Assembly (NCBI RefSeq): GCF_900128455.1
Contig: NZ_LT635783.1
Coordinates: forward strand, 3,524,546-3,588,545
Length of the DNA: 64,000 nt
From: Bacteroides mediterraneensis
GTDB lineage: Bacteria; Bacteroidota; Bacteroidia; Bacteroidales; Bacteroidaceae
Direction of reading: 5' to 3'
The position numbers were made by a program, and so were the translations under genes. The notes beneath the pieces were generated by a model. It did not search any database, was not told where the DNA came from, and saw only the letters and a list, made by a program, of their open reading frames with translations. Shown here one piece after another: positions 1-8,636 of the stretch (position 1 is the stretch's first letter; every line of letters starts with the position of its first letter).

Positions 1-342
1 ACCAGCCACAAATTGTTTGACATTACCTACAACTGTAACGTCATTCAAACTGTCACGGGCAATGGTCAACAGACTGTTCACTTGATCGGGACCTGGAAGC
101 TGGCTGAATGCCAACAACGAATCATAATGATTAACCGATTGAATCTGTTCTGCCAGACTTTTGCATCCGGATCCATCCAACCATATCAAATAACTGCTAT
201 GTTGCACACGGGGGTCATTTTGGACACTCTCAGCCCTACTTTCTGCAAGCTCCATAGACTTTGGAAGTTCATCCTGCCTACAGCCCGTCAGAAATGTAAT
301 TAGAATGTCAACAAGGAATAAAAATAAAAATGATTTTCTCAT
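1..342 (-). CDS. Hypothetical lipoprotein, N-terminal part (cut by window edge)
   Basis: An open reading frame of 114 codons runs on the minus strand from an ATG at 342 to the window edge with no stop. The first 20 or so residues are a hydrophobic signal ending in the lipobox FLTGC, so the protein is probably a lipoprotein with its acylated Cys near residue 21. The rest of the visible part (for example SYLIWLDGSGCKSLAEQI) is acidic and soluble-looking and matches no family I recognise. The frame on the opposite strand is judged a shadow. Its function is unknown; the gene continues beyond the window. Confidence 0.6.
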   Translation of the reverse strand, partial: MRKSFLFLFLVDILITFLTGCRQDELPKSMELAESRAESVQNDPRVQHSSYLIWLDGSGCKSLAEQIQSVNHYDSLLAFSQLPGPDQVNSLLTIARDSLNDVTVVGNVKQFVAG

Positions 343-523
343 AATCGGCTGTTTTTTTAAGGTAAAACATTAGATAAAAACTCAAGTCGACTTTGAATTA
401 TAACATACCGCCAGAAAAAATTGTTCATGTTTATCCTTGGGGACAAGATGCGATTGGCCCTTTTATAAGTCCTGCCAACAACGGGAATACGCACCCACAA
501 CAGTCTGGATGTGGTATTTTCCG
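343..523. other. Intergenic region downstream of the LytTR regulator gene
   Basis: These 181 bases separate the end of the response-regulator gene from the start of the partial lipoprotein gene, both on the minus strand. I see no clear terminator hairpin and no TAnnTTTG match, so any promoter for the lipoprotein gene is not obvious. Confidence 0.4.
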
Positions 524-1225
524 TCAGTCCAAAAATAAAAGTATTTCTGCCACCTGACCGGCATATTGTGCACCCACAGGCAGGTCTTCAGCCAGGCCTT
601 TCAATTTCACCCGCGTACGAGTAAAAGATATTACAGATGAGATAGAGATAACATACGAACGGTGAATGCGCAAAAACATGCTGTCGGGCAATAAATCAGT
701 AATAGCCTTCAGATTGGTACGGGTCAGCACATGTCCTCCCGACTGACGGACAATCTTGACATAATTCCCCAATGCCTCTACATACAATATATCTGAAAGA
801 GGAATGCTCACATTATTGTATTCCTGCTTGACCACCAGACATTCGGGAACCGCGGACCGACAGGTATCCAAACGGCGCAGGGCTTTTTCCACCGCCACTT
901 CAAAACGTTCATACGAGAAAGGTTTGAGAAGGAAGTCCACCGCGTCCAGGTTAAACCCTTCAAGTGCATACTCCGCGTAAGCGGTAGTAAAAATAAAGCC
1001 ACATTCATGCGGAAGGATATCGGCTATCTCCAGTCCGTTGAGACTGTTCATCTGAATATCCAGAAAGACCAGGTCGGGTTTCAGACGGCATATTGCCTCC
1101 AAGCCTACGCGCGGCTCACTAAAGGTAAGCAGTTCCATTCCCCCTCTCCGACGGCAGAACTGTTCAATGACCAACAGAGCCATCGGCTCATCATCGATAG
1201 CAATACATTTCAATTTTCTGTTCAT
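524..1225 (-). CDS. LytTR-family response regulator
   Basis: A 233-residue two-component response regulator of the LytR/AlgR class. Residues 1-115 form a receiver domain: acidic pair at IAIDDEP, phosphoacceptor Asp56 in LVFLDIQM, and the conserved Lys in LLKPFSY. Residues about 130-233 form a LytTR DNA-binding domain (VEALGNYVKI, then FLRIHRSYVI), which recognises spaced direct repeats. I chose the ATG at 1225 because AGAAGG lies just upstream; an in-frame ATG at 1237 would add four residues. It follows the histidine kinase gene by 17 nt, so the pair is co-transcribed. The divergent RND efflux operon and the direct repeat at 2326-2360 make that operon the likely target (inference). Confidence 0.92.
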   Translation of the reverse strand: MNRKLKCIAIDDEPMALLVIEQFCRRRGGMELLTFSEPRVGLEAICRLKPDLVFLDIQMNSLNGLEIADILPHECGFIFTTAYAEYALEGFNLDAVDFLLKPFSYERFEVAVEKALRRLDTCRSAVPECLVVKQEYNNVSIPLSDILYVEALGNYVKIVRQSGGHVLTRTNLKAITDLLPDSMFLRIHRSYVISISSVISFTRTRVKLKGLAEDLPVGAQYAGQVAEILLFLD

Positions 1226-1242
1226 AACCTTCTGCAATCCTT

Positions 1243-2205
1243 TCAGTCCTCATTTTTCAACCGTATGTCCAGGTTTACACGATAGATACCATTCTCCGCT
1301 CCTGCCTCCAACTCATAACGCCTCGGATAAAGCAACTCCAACCGTTTCCGGCAATTCTCAATACCAATGCCGCGCAAGCCATCTTCCCGAAACCGCATCA
1401 CCATATTTTCCGTTTCAAAAAGTAAGTGATGGTCGTCCACCCTGACGCAGATACGGACCGTACAGTCCACTTCCGATGAAGTGCCATACTTGAATGCGTT
1501 CTCAATAAAAGTGATGAGCAGCATCGATGGAACAAGCACCTGCCCGTCGGCAACTTCCACCTCCAGTTCCACATGAGTATGTTCATTCAAGCGGAGTTTC
1601 TGCAATTCAACATACTGACGGATGTATTCCAGTTCACGTTCTGCAGGAATAAGCTCAGAGCCACTCTGTGAATACATATAACGCAAGATGCCGGAAAATT
1701 TCACAAAGGCCGATTCCGTTTTGTCTGAACCGGAAAGCACCAAGGCATAAAGTGTATTGAGGGTATTAAACAGAAAATGGGGATTAATCTGCGCCTTGTA
1801 AAGAGCCAGCTCTGCTTTGTTCTTTTCAGCTTCTATCTCTTGACGCGAAAGAATCTGACGAAACAGCTCAAAGGTCAGTTCAATAGCCAGTGAAAAACCT
1901 GTCACCACCAAGAAGAAAAACCAGATGGTCTGTGTGCGCATGTGCAGGCGTACCTCTATCGGTCGGGTCACACCAGACACCAGTTCAGACGGTAACGGGA
2001 AATAGGTCAACAGTTCCGTCATGCCGACAAAACACAGCATGTAGCACACAATGTGCAAGTACTTTTTCTGCATAAAAAGCTTGGGCAAGCACACCCAGCG
2101 GTACAAAAAATAAAGCACATACACATATAATACCAGCGTAATGAGAAAGGCGGTATTGTGCACAATCCAACGGTCTACCGGCAACAGCATAATGGCCAGT
2201 GGCAT
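1243..2205 (-). CDS. LytS/YehU-type sensor histidine kinase, probable frameshift near start
   Basis: A membrane sensor kinase. Residues 1-125 hold about four hydrophobic segments (for example FLITLVLYVYVLYFLY and TIWFFFLVVTGFSLAI). A His_kinase (PF06580-like) domain follows: the phosphorylated His is in QINPHFLFNTLN, and the ATPase domain has FIENAFKYG and GIGIENCRKRL. The open frame begins at ATG 2205, but this looks truncated: another frame from ATG 2260 encodes a plausible N-terminus (MRKSHIPLYIDLLF) that would join this one if one A of the run 2217-2221 were removed. The joined protein would have 338 residues, and a promoter-like box lies just upstream of 2260. It is the partner of the adjacent LytTR regulator. 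Whether the shift is real or a sequencing error cannot be decided here. Confidence 0.85.
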   Translation of the reverse strand: MPLAIMLLPVDRWIVHNTAFLITLVLYVYVLYFLYRWVCLPKLFMQKKYLHIVCYMLCFVGMTELLTYFPLPSELVSGVTRPIEVRLHMRTQTIWFFFLVVTGFSLAIELTFELFRQILSRQEIEAEKNKAELALYKAQINPHFLFNTLNTLYALVLSGSDKTESAFVKFSGILRYMYSQSGSELIPAERELEYIRQYVELQKLRLNEHTHVELEVEVADGQVLVPSMLLITFIENAFKYGTSSEVDCTVRICVRVDDHHLLFETENMVMRFREDGLRGIGIENCRKRLELLYPRRYELEAGAENGIYRVNLDIRLKNED

Positions 2206-2280
2206 AATGACCAGACAAAAACAGAAGGTCTATATACAAAGGGATATGGCTTTTCCTCATACATCATTTACTTGTAAAGA

Positions 2281-2288
2281 CAAAGATA
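2281..2288 (-). promoter_or_regulatory. Candidate -7 box of the kinase/regulator operon
   Basis: The minus strand reads TATCTTTG, an exact match to the Bacteroides -7 consensus TAnnTTTG, about 21 bp upstream of the ATG at 2260. I see no convincing -33 element. Confidence 0.45.
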
Positions 2289-2325
2289 CGACATTTTACC
2301 CGCGAATGAATCAAAGTTCCAGAGT

Positions 2326-2360
2326 GTTCATCACCACATCTGCCCGGTTCGTCACCACAT
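2326..2360 (+). promoter_or_regulatory. Candidate LytTR operator: 21-bp-spaced direct repeat
   Basis: GTTCATCACCACAT (2326-2339) and GTTCGTCACCACAT (2347-2360) match at 13 of 14 positions and start 21 bp apart, two helical turns. LytTR domains bind paired direct repeats with about this period. The pair lies between the divergent two-component and efflux operons, and ends 25 bp before the efflux -7 box, a position suited to an activator. Confidence 0.55.
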
Positions 2361-2385
2361 GCTCCTTTTTTCGTCTTCTTCTGCG

Positions 2386-2393
2386 TAAGTTTG
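2386..2393 (+). promoter_or_regulatory. Candidate -7 box of the RND efflux operon
   Basis: TAAGTTTG matches TAnnTTTG exactly and lies 27 bp upstream of the chosen adaptor start codon at 2421. Confidence 0.5.
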
Positions 2394-2420
2394 TGCGACA
2401 AACCTCATAATGATATGCAC

Positions 2421-3533
2421 ATGAAGACAAGCATCTATCTCATGCTGTGCTGTCTGCCATTGCTCGCCGGTTGCGGCGCAAAACAGCAGGACATGCCCGG
2501 CGAAAAGTACAAAACACTAACCGTGACCACAACGAATCAGACCTTACAATCCACCTACCCCGCTACACTGCGTGGAAAACAGGCGGTGGAAATACGCCCA
2601 CAGGTGAGTGGCACCATCACCCAAATCTGCATCAACGAAGGGGATGCCGTACGCCGCGGACAAGTGCTTTTCATTATCGACCAAGTGCCCTACCGGGCGG
2701 CACTGGAAACCGCACTGGCCAACGTGAAAAGTGCCGAAGCACAATTACAGACAGCCAAGCTTACAGCAAACAGTAAAGAAGAGCTTTACAAAGAGAAGGT
2801 GGTATCCGACTTCGACCGTCAGACGGCCCGCAACCAGTTGCTTGAAGCAGAAGCTGCCGTGGCACAGGCCAAGGCAGAAGAGACCAATGCCCGCAACAAT
2901 CTGTCGTACACAGAAGTGAAAAGTCCCGTCGACGGAGTAGCCAGCATGATTCCCTACCGAGTAGGTGCATTGGTAAGCAGCAGCATCACCGAACCATTGG
3001 TCACGGTATCCGACGACCAGGAAATCTACGCTTATTTTTCCATGGCAGAGAATCAGATGCTTGACCTTATCCAGCAATATGGTTCGCTCGAAGAAGCCTG
3101 TCAGAAACTTCCGCAGGTCGGACTGACCATGAGCAATGGAAAGAACTATCCGGACGCTGGCCGCATCGATGCCATCAGCGGAACAGTGGATGAAGGAACA
3201 GGAGGAGTTACCCTGCGGGCCGTATTCCCCAACAAGGGCCATCTGCTACGTAACGGAGGAAGCGGCATTGTTTCAGTCCCTACTGAACACAAGAACTGCA
3301 TCACTATTCCGCAGAGTGCGACCTACGAGCTCCAGAATAAAGTGTTTACCTGGAAGGTGGTAGACGGCAAAACGCAGTCGGCCCCTATCACAGTTTATAA
3401 ATACAATGACGGACAGACCTATATCGTACTTTCCGGCCTGAAAGAAGGTGACATCATCATCGCCGAGGGTGCCGGCCTGATGCGCGAAGGCACTACCGTC
3501 AATGTGACTTCCACCTCTGAACCTGAAAAATAA
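2421..3533 (+). CDS. RND efflux periplasmic adaptor (membrane fusion protein), AcrA/MexA type
   Basis: A 370-residue lipoprotein adaptor that would link the inner-membrane RND pump to the outer-membrane channel. The signal peptide ends in the lipobox LLAGCG. A lipoyl-like half-motif (VSGTITQICINEGDAVRRGQ) precedes an alpha-helical hairpin rich in Ala, Glu and Lys (about residues 90-155), followed by the second lipoyl half (SPVDGVAS) and beta-barrel and membrane-proximal domains. The start at 2421 gives a clean lipoprotein signal; an ATG at 2415 is also possible. It is the first gene of a three-gene operon: the pump gene starts 9 nt after the stop. The substrate is not predictable from sequence. 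Confidence 0.93.
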   Translation: MKTSIYLMLCCLPLLAGCGAKQQDMPGEKYKTLTVTTTNQTLQSTYPATLRGKQAVEIRPQVSGTITQICINEGDAVRRGQVLFIIDQVPYRAALETALANVKSAEAQLQTAKLTANSKEELYKEKVVSDFDRQTARNQLLEAEAAVAQAKAEETNARNNLSYTEVKSPVDGVASMIPYRVGALVSSSITEPLVTVSDDQEIYAYFSMAENQMLDLIQQYGSLEEACQKLPQVGLTMSNGKNYPDAGRIDAISGTVDEGTGGVTLRAVFPNKGHLLRNGGSGIVSVPTEHKNCITIPQSATYELQNKVFTWKVVDGKTQSAPITVYKYNDGQTYIVLSGLKEGDIIIAEGAGLMREGTTVNVTSTSEPEK

Positions 3534-3542
3534 CCGAATGCC

Positions 3543-6500
3543 ATGAAGATAAGAACTTTTATTGACCGTCCCATCCTGGCTGGTGTCATCTCCGTACTTA
3601 TCCTGATATTGGGATTTATTGGTCTGTCGCAATTGCCTATCGAACAATTTCCGGAAATAGCACCTCCTACGGTCAGCGTATCGGCCACCTATACAGGTGC
3701 CAATGCGGAAACCGTACTAAAAAGTGTGGTCGTACCGCTGGAAGAAGCGCTTAACGGAGTGGAGAACATGATGTACATGACTTCTACGGCTTCAAACAAC
3801 GGTTCTGCCAAAATCACGGTTTATTTCCGTCAGGGAACCGATCCGGATATGGCCACTGTCAACGTGCAGAACCGTATCGCTACGGCCGAGGGACTGCTTC
3901 CAGCCGAAGTAACCAAAAGCGGTATCACCGTGCGCAAACGACAGACCAGTAACATCAAACAGCTGGCTGTATACAGTCCGGACGACTCGTTCGATGAGGC
4001 CTTCCTGACCAACTACATGAAAATCAACATCGAGCCCCGGCTTTCACGTATTGCCGGCGTGGGAGAAGTGAACGTATTCGGCTATGAATACTCCATGCGT
4101 ATCTGGCTCGACCCGAACAAGATGCAGAAATATTCACTGGTTCCTTCCGACATCACAACCGTATTGGACGAACAGAACGTGGAAGCTGCTACGGGTACAT
4201 TGGGAGCTGAGTCCAAGAATACTTTTCAGTATGTGCTGAAATATCGCGGACGCTATGAGAACGAAGTAGATTATGAAAACATGGTCATCAAGTCGCTGCC
4301 CGACGGAGAAGTGCTGCGACTGAAAGACGTGGCTACCATCGAGCTGGGCACACGTGCCTACGATTACATCGGTGAGGTAAACGGACATCCGGGCTGTAAC
4401 ATCATGATTGCCCAGACCTCCGGCTCCAATGCAAATGAGATTATCGAAGAAATAGACCGTACCGTGGCTGAAATCTCCAAGACACTGCCCAAAGGCATCA
4501 AGATTGTCGACCTGATGAGTACGAAAGACTTTCTTGACGCTTCTATCAAGAGCGTCATCAAGACCCTGATTGAGGCCATCCTTCTGGTAGTGCTTGTCGT
4601 ATATGTATTTCTGCAAAGTTTACGCTCCACTTTTATTCCAGCCATCTCCATCATCGTATCCCTGGTGGGTACCTTTGCCTTTCTCTCCATTGTGGGTTTC
4701 AGCCTCAACATGCTGACCCTTTTCGCCTTGGTACTGGTGATTGGTACGGTGGTCGACGATGCCATCGTGGTGGTCGAGGCGGTACAGGCCAAGTTCGATG
4801 AAGGATACAAATCGTCCTACCTGGCCACCATCGACGCCATGGATGGCATCACCTCTGCCTTGGTGACCACCACCTTTGTCTTCATGGCAGTATTTATTCC
4901 TGTCAGCTTTATCGGAGGAACCACCGGTACGTTCTACACACAGTTTGGTCTGACCATGGCAGCTGCCGTAGCCATCTCCCTGCTGAACGCCCTGACATTG
5001 AGTCCGGCCCTGTGCGCCCTCATCATGACTCCCCATCAGACGGCAGAAAACGGAGGAAAACTGAGTTTTTCTTCCCGCTTCCATATCGCATTCGACACGG
5101 CTTTCCACCGGTTGGTCACCAAGTACAAGGTGGGAGTGGTCTTCATGCTCAAGCGCAAATGGCTGGCGGGCTCTCTGCTGGTGGCAGCCTGCGGCGGGTT
5201 TGCCTTTCTGATGATGACCACCAAGACGGGTCTGGTACCCAACGAAGATATGGGGACCGTCTTTATTGATGTCCGTACCTCACCGGGAAACAGCGTGGAA
5301 GAAACACGCAAGGTGATGGAACAGGTAGACAGCTGCTTGCGCACCATTCCTCAAATCGAACTTCAGTCCAATACCACCGGCAATTCCATGTTGAGCGGAC
5401 AGGGTGCCTGCAACGGTATGTTCACCATCCGTTTGAAAGACTGGAGCGAACGCCCCAACAAGGAAGACGCCATCGATGCCGTGATGGAAGAAATCAGTCG
5501 CCGCACGGCCTTCATCTCCAGTGCCGACATCATGCCATTCACTCGTCCGATGATTCCGGGCTATGGAGTGAACAGCGGATTCGAGGTGTATGTACAGGAC
5601 CAAAAAGGCGGTACCACGGAAGACTTGCAGAAATATACCCGCCAATTCTTGGATGCACTGAACCAGCGTCCGGAAATCGGTCGGGCCACCACCTCATTCG
5701 ATACAAAATTCCCGCAATACCTCGTGGAGGTGGATGCTGCACGCTGCAAGCGCAACGGGGTATCACCTGCCGACGTACTGAGTACCCTCTCTGGTTACGT
5801 GGGCGGTAACTATGCTTCCAACATGAACCGCTTCTCCAAACTGTATCGTGTCATGGTACAGGCACCTCCCCAATTCCGTCTGGACACCGAATCACTTCAC
5901 AGTATTTTCGTACGCAATGACTCGGGCGAGATGAGCCCCATCAGCCAATACCTGAAACTGACCCGTGTGTACGGTTCCGAAATGCTGACCCGCTTCAACC
6001 TGTTCTCTGCCATTCAGGTGAACGGGGCAGCCGCTACGGGTTACAGTTCCGGACAGGCCATCAAGGCCATTCAGGAAGTAGCTGCACAAACTCTACCTAC
6101 CGGCTACGGGTTTGAATTCGGTGGGATGTCGCGAGAGGAATCCAATACTGGAAATACTACCACGCTGGTGTTTGTCATCTGTGTGGTATTCATCTACCTG
6201 ATTCTTTGTGCCTTATATGAGAGTTTGTTCGTTCCCTTGGCTGTCATCCTTTCCGTGCCGTTCGGACTGGCCGGTAGTTTCCTTTTTGCCAGAATGTTCG
6301 GACTGGAAAACAACATCTACCTGCAAACAGGACTAATCATGCTGATTGGCTTGCTGTCCAAGACCGCCATTCTGCTGACCGAATACGCCTCGGAACGCCG
6401 CCGCCACGGCATGAGCATCATGCAGGCAGCCGTATCAGCCGCACAAATTCGTCTGCGACCGATTCTGATGACTTCGCTCACCATGATTTTCGGTATGCTG

Positions 6501-6686
6501 CCGCTGATGTTCTCCACCGGTGTAGGTGCCAACGGCAACATCTCCATCGGAGTAGGTACGGTAGGAGGTATGCTTATCGGAACCATCGCCTTGCTCTTCA
6601 TTGTGCCACCACTGTTCATGGTATTCCAATATCTCCAGGAAAAATGGATGCCGGAACGCCAGTTGCCTAAGATTGAAAAGAAATAA
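3543..6686 (+). CDS. RND (HAE1 family) multidrug efflux pump, inner-membrane subunit
   Basis: A 1047-residue protein of AcrB/MexB length, a proton-driven exporter of hydrophobic compounds. It starts with a cytoplasmic N-terminus and a first membrane helix (FIDRPILAGVISVLILILG). Two large periplasmic loops follow, each after the first helix of a half, and each half has a block of about five further membrane helices. The proton-relay pair of acidic residues lies in helix 4 (GTVVDDAIVVVEAV, about residues 402-415). The second-half block ends in the GVGANGNISIGVG region. It sits between adaptor and outer-membrane factor genes, so the whole tripartite machine is encoded together. Confidence 0.95.
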   Translation: MKIRTFIDRPILAGVISVLILILGFIGLSQLPIEQFPEIAPPTVSVSATYTGANAETVLKSVVVPLEEALNGVENMMYMTSTASNNGSAKITVYFRQGTDPDMATVNVQNRIATAEGLLPAEVTKSGITVRKRQTSNIKQLAVYSPDDSFDEAFLTNYMKINIEPRLSRIAGVGEVNVFGYEYSMRIWLDPNKMQKYSLVPSDITTVLDEQNVEAATGTLGAESKNTFQYVLKYRGRYENEVDYENMVIKSLPDGEVLRLKDVATIELGTRAYDYIGEVNGHPGCNIMIAQTSGSNANEIIEEIDRTVAEISKTLPKGIKIVDLMSTKDFLDASIKSVIKTLIEAILLVVLVVYVFLQSLRSTFIPAISIIVSLVGTFAFLSIVGFSLNMLTLFALVLVIGTVVDDAIVVVEAVQAKFDEGYKSSYLATIDAMDGITSALVTTTFVFMAVFIPVSFIGGTTGTFYTQFGLTMAAAVAISLLNALTLSPALCALIMTPHQTAENGGKLSFSSRFHIAFDTAFHRLVTKYKVGVVFMLKRKWLAGSLLVAACGGFAFLMMTTKTGLVPNEDMGTVFIDVRTSPGNSVEETRKVMEQVDSCLRTIPQIELQSNTTGNSMLSGQGACNGMFTIRLKDWSERPNKEDAIDAVMEEISRRTAFISSADIMPFTRPMIPGYGVNSGFEVYVQDQKGGTTEDLQKYTRQFLDALNQRPEIGRATTSFDTKFPQYLVEVDAARCKRNGVSPADVLSTLSGYVGGNYASNMNRFSKLYRVMVQAPPQFRLDTESLHSIFVRNDSGEMSPISQYLKLTRVYGSEMLTRFNLFSAIQVNGAAATGYSSGQAIKAIQEVAAQTLPTGYGFEFGGMSREESNTGNTTTLVFVICVVFIYLILCALYESLFVPLAVILSVPFGLAGSFLFARMFGLENNIYLQTGLIMLIGLLSKTAILLTEYASERRRHGMSIMQAAVSAAQIRLRPILMTSLTMIFGMLPLMFSTGVGANGNISIGVGTVGGMLIGTIALLFIVPPLFMVFQYLQEKWMPERQLPKIEKK

Positions 6687-6704
6687 CTTCAAAGGATTAC
6701 ACGC

Positions 6705-8072
6705 ATGAAAAATAAGATAGTGATTCCCCTCTTGCTCGCTTCCACACTGAGCAGCTGCCACATCTACCGGACGTATGAACGCCCGGAATCCATCACGGTG
6801 TCCGACAGCCTGTACCGCCAACCGGTAGCCACGGAAGATACCACCTCACTGGCCTCACTTTCGTGGAAGGAACTCTTCACAGACCCGCAGTTGCAACAGC
6901 TCATTGAAACGGGACTGGCTCATAATACAGACTTGAACATCGCCCGGCTCAAGGTGAAAGAGGCCGAAGCCTTGCTCATGAACTCACGGCTTTCGTACTT
7001 GCCTTCCCTATCGCTTACTCCACAAGGCACACTTACCAGTCTGGACGGCAGCAAACCCTCCAAGACTTACAACCTGGCAGTGTCTGCCGACTGGGAAATC
7101 GACCTCTTCGGCAAACTGCTGAATGCCAAGCGAGGGGCCCAGGCTGCACTCGAACAGAGCGAAGCCTATCGCCAAGCTGTACAGACTCAGCTAGTGGCTA
7201 CCATTGCCAACAGTTACTACAGCCTGCTGATGCTGGACAAGCAACTGAACATCACACGGTGTACAGCAGAAACATGGACGGAAAGCCTGCGCACAATGAA
7301 AGCCCTGAAACGAGCCGGTCAAGCCACCGAAATGGCAGTCGCACAAACCGAAGCCAGCAAACTGTCCGTAGAGGCTTCGGTAGTTTCCATCGAACGCCAA
7401 ATCAACGAAATGGAGAATGCGCTTTCTACCCTGCTGGGGATGTCACCACAGACGGTGGGACGTTCCACCCTCGAAGCGCAAGAGTTTCCCGATTCGCTTT
7501 CTACGGGAATTCCGCTGCAATTATTAAGCCGCCGTCCGGATGTGCGCCAATGTGAAAACCAGCTGGCCGTGGCCTACTACGCCACCAACTCCGCCCGCTC
7601 GGCTTTCTATCCCAGCATCACGCTGAATGGTTCCGCCGGATGGACCAACGCAGCCGGTGCCGTCCTCACCAATCCGGGACAGTGGCTGCTTTCTGCCGTC
7701 GCTTCCCTCGTACAACCGTTGTTTAATCGAGGAAAAAACATCGTGAACCTGAAAATAGCCAAAGCACAGCAGGAAGAAGCACTGCTGACCTTCCAGCAAA
7801 GTCTGCTCGACGCCGGAGCGGAAGTGAACGATGCGCTGGTTCAATGGCAGACCGCCCGCAAGCGCATCCAACTGGATGAACGTCAGTGTGCTTCCCTCCA
7901 ATCCGCTCTGCGAAGCTCTGAACTGCTCATGCGGCACAGTTCCCAAAACTACCTGGAAGTGATTACGGCCCGCCAAGCTTTGCTCCAGGCAGAACTCGAC
8001 ACCACCACCGACCGTTTCGACGAGATACAAGGAGTCATCAACCTGTATCATGCGCTGGGAGGCGGATACTAA
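6705..8072 (+). CDS. TolC-like outer-membrane efflux lipoprotein (NodT family)
   Basis: A 455-residue outer-membrane factor that completes the efflux system. The signal peptide has the lipobox TLSSC, typical of the OprM/NodT branch. Two repeated outer-membrane-efflux domains (PF02321 type) are visible, each rich in long amphipathic helices: DLNIARLKVKEAEALL in the first half, and VQPLFNRGKNIVNL followed by a long helix in the second. The motif LLSRRPDVRQCENQL is the signature of this group. The gene starts 18 nt after the pump stop and ends the operon. Confidence 0.94.
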   Translation: MKNKIVIPLLLASTLSSCHIYRTYERPESITVSDSLYRQPVATEDTTSLASLSWKELFTDPQLQQLIETGLAHNTDLNIARLKVKEAEALLMNSRLSYLPSLSLTPQGTLTSLDGSKPSKTYNLAVSADWEIDLFGKLLNAKRGAQAALEQSEAYRQAVQTQLVATIANSYYSLLMLDKQLNITRCTAETWTESLRTMKALKRAGQATEMAVAQTEASKLSVEASVVSIERQINEMENALSTLLGMSPQTVGRSTLEAQEFPDSLSTGIPLQLLSRRPDVRQCENQLAVAYYATNSARSAFYPSITLNGSAGWTNAAGAVLTNPGQWLLSAVASLVQPLFNRGKNIVNLKIAKAQQEEALLTFQQSLLDAGAEVNDALVQWQTARKRIQLDERQCASLQSALRSSELLMRHSSQNYLEVITARQALLQAELDTTTDRFDEIQGVINLYHALGGGY

Positions 8073-8099
8073 GCCCCTATACCCTCACCCATCATAAGC

Positions 8100-8142
8100 A
8101 ACCCCTTTCTCAAAACTCAGGCGGAGTAGAGAGAAAGGGGTT
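8100..8142 (+). terminator. Hairpin, possible terminator of the efflux operon
   Basis: AACCCCTTTCTC (8100-8111) pairs perfectly with GAGAAAGGGGTT (8131-8142) around a 19-nt loop, 28 nt after the outer-membrane factor stop. The T-run after it is poor, so termination may be factor-aided. Confidence 0.5.
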
Positions 8143-8397
8143 CATCGTTCAAACAATAGATTGAATCTACAGATTCATTCAGCTTACACCCTATTTTTCC
8201 CCATAATAATAGATAATCCAGTAATGGCTTTCCTAGTACCCTTTTCTTGATAAGGATTCTTAACCTATTTTCTATTCTTTATACAAAGAAAAGTATTTTT
8301 CACTTCATATACACCACGGAAAACCGTGATTTCATTCATCGGATAAAAATAAATGACAATCTGTTTTTGGTCAAACGAAATGGAAAATTCTCTGTTT

Positions 8398-8481
8398 CAC
8401 ACTGTGGGATACAAAAACCACACTGTGGAATATATATTTCACACTGTGGGATACAAATCCCAAAGTATGGTACACAGAAAA
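8398..8481. repeat. 21-bp tandem repeat, three good copies and one degenerate
   Basis: Units start at 8398, 8419 and 8440, each beginning CACACTGTGG; units 1 and 3 also share GATACAAA. A degenerate fourth unit (CAAAGTATGGTACACAG) starts at 8461. The 21-bp period is two helical turns and also seven codons. It sits in an otherwise empty intergenic region; the role is unknown. Confidence 0.75.
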
Positions 8482-8562
8482 TACAAGCAGAAAAGAAAGA
8501 ATACACCAGTAGGTAAGCAAGAATACTCCCCGCCTCCTGTGCTTATCATACCAAAGGCCATA

Positions 8563-8607
8563 AAAAAAGGGTCTATGGACCTCATGACAGTCCATAGACC
8601 CTTTTAT
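8563..8607 (-). terminator. Intrinsic terminator of the M13 peptidase operon
   Basis: AGGGTCTATGGAC and GTCCATAGACCCT form a 13-bp stem with a 9-nt loop. On the minus strand it ends in a run of seven T. It follows the peptidase stop by about 30 nt. Confidence 0.85.
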
Positions 8608-8636
8608 GCTGAATAGTAGATTTCAGAATTTGTGGC

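Larger units (their letters stand above)
8073..8636. other. Intergenic region after the efflux operon
   Basis: These 564 bases lie between convergent operons. They contain a hairpin at 8100-8142, a block of 21-bp tandem repeats at 8398-8481, and a strong hairpin at 8563-8607. Open frames of 74-89 codons cover the repeats on both strands, but composition and position argue against real genes. Confidence 0.6.

Noticed and set aside
13..303. Plus-strand open frame at the window start
   Set aside because: The minus strand carries a better frame with an ATG, lipoprotein signal and normal amino-acid make-up over the same bases.
8247..8616. Open frames of 74-89 codons on both strands over the 21-bp repeat
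   Set aside because: They exist on both strands because the repeat unit is a multiple of three; no signal, start context or known family supports them.
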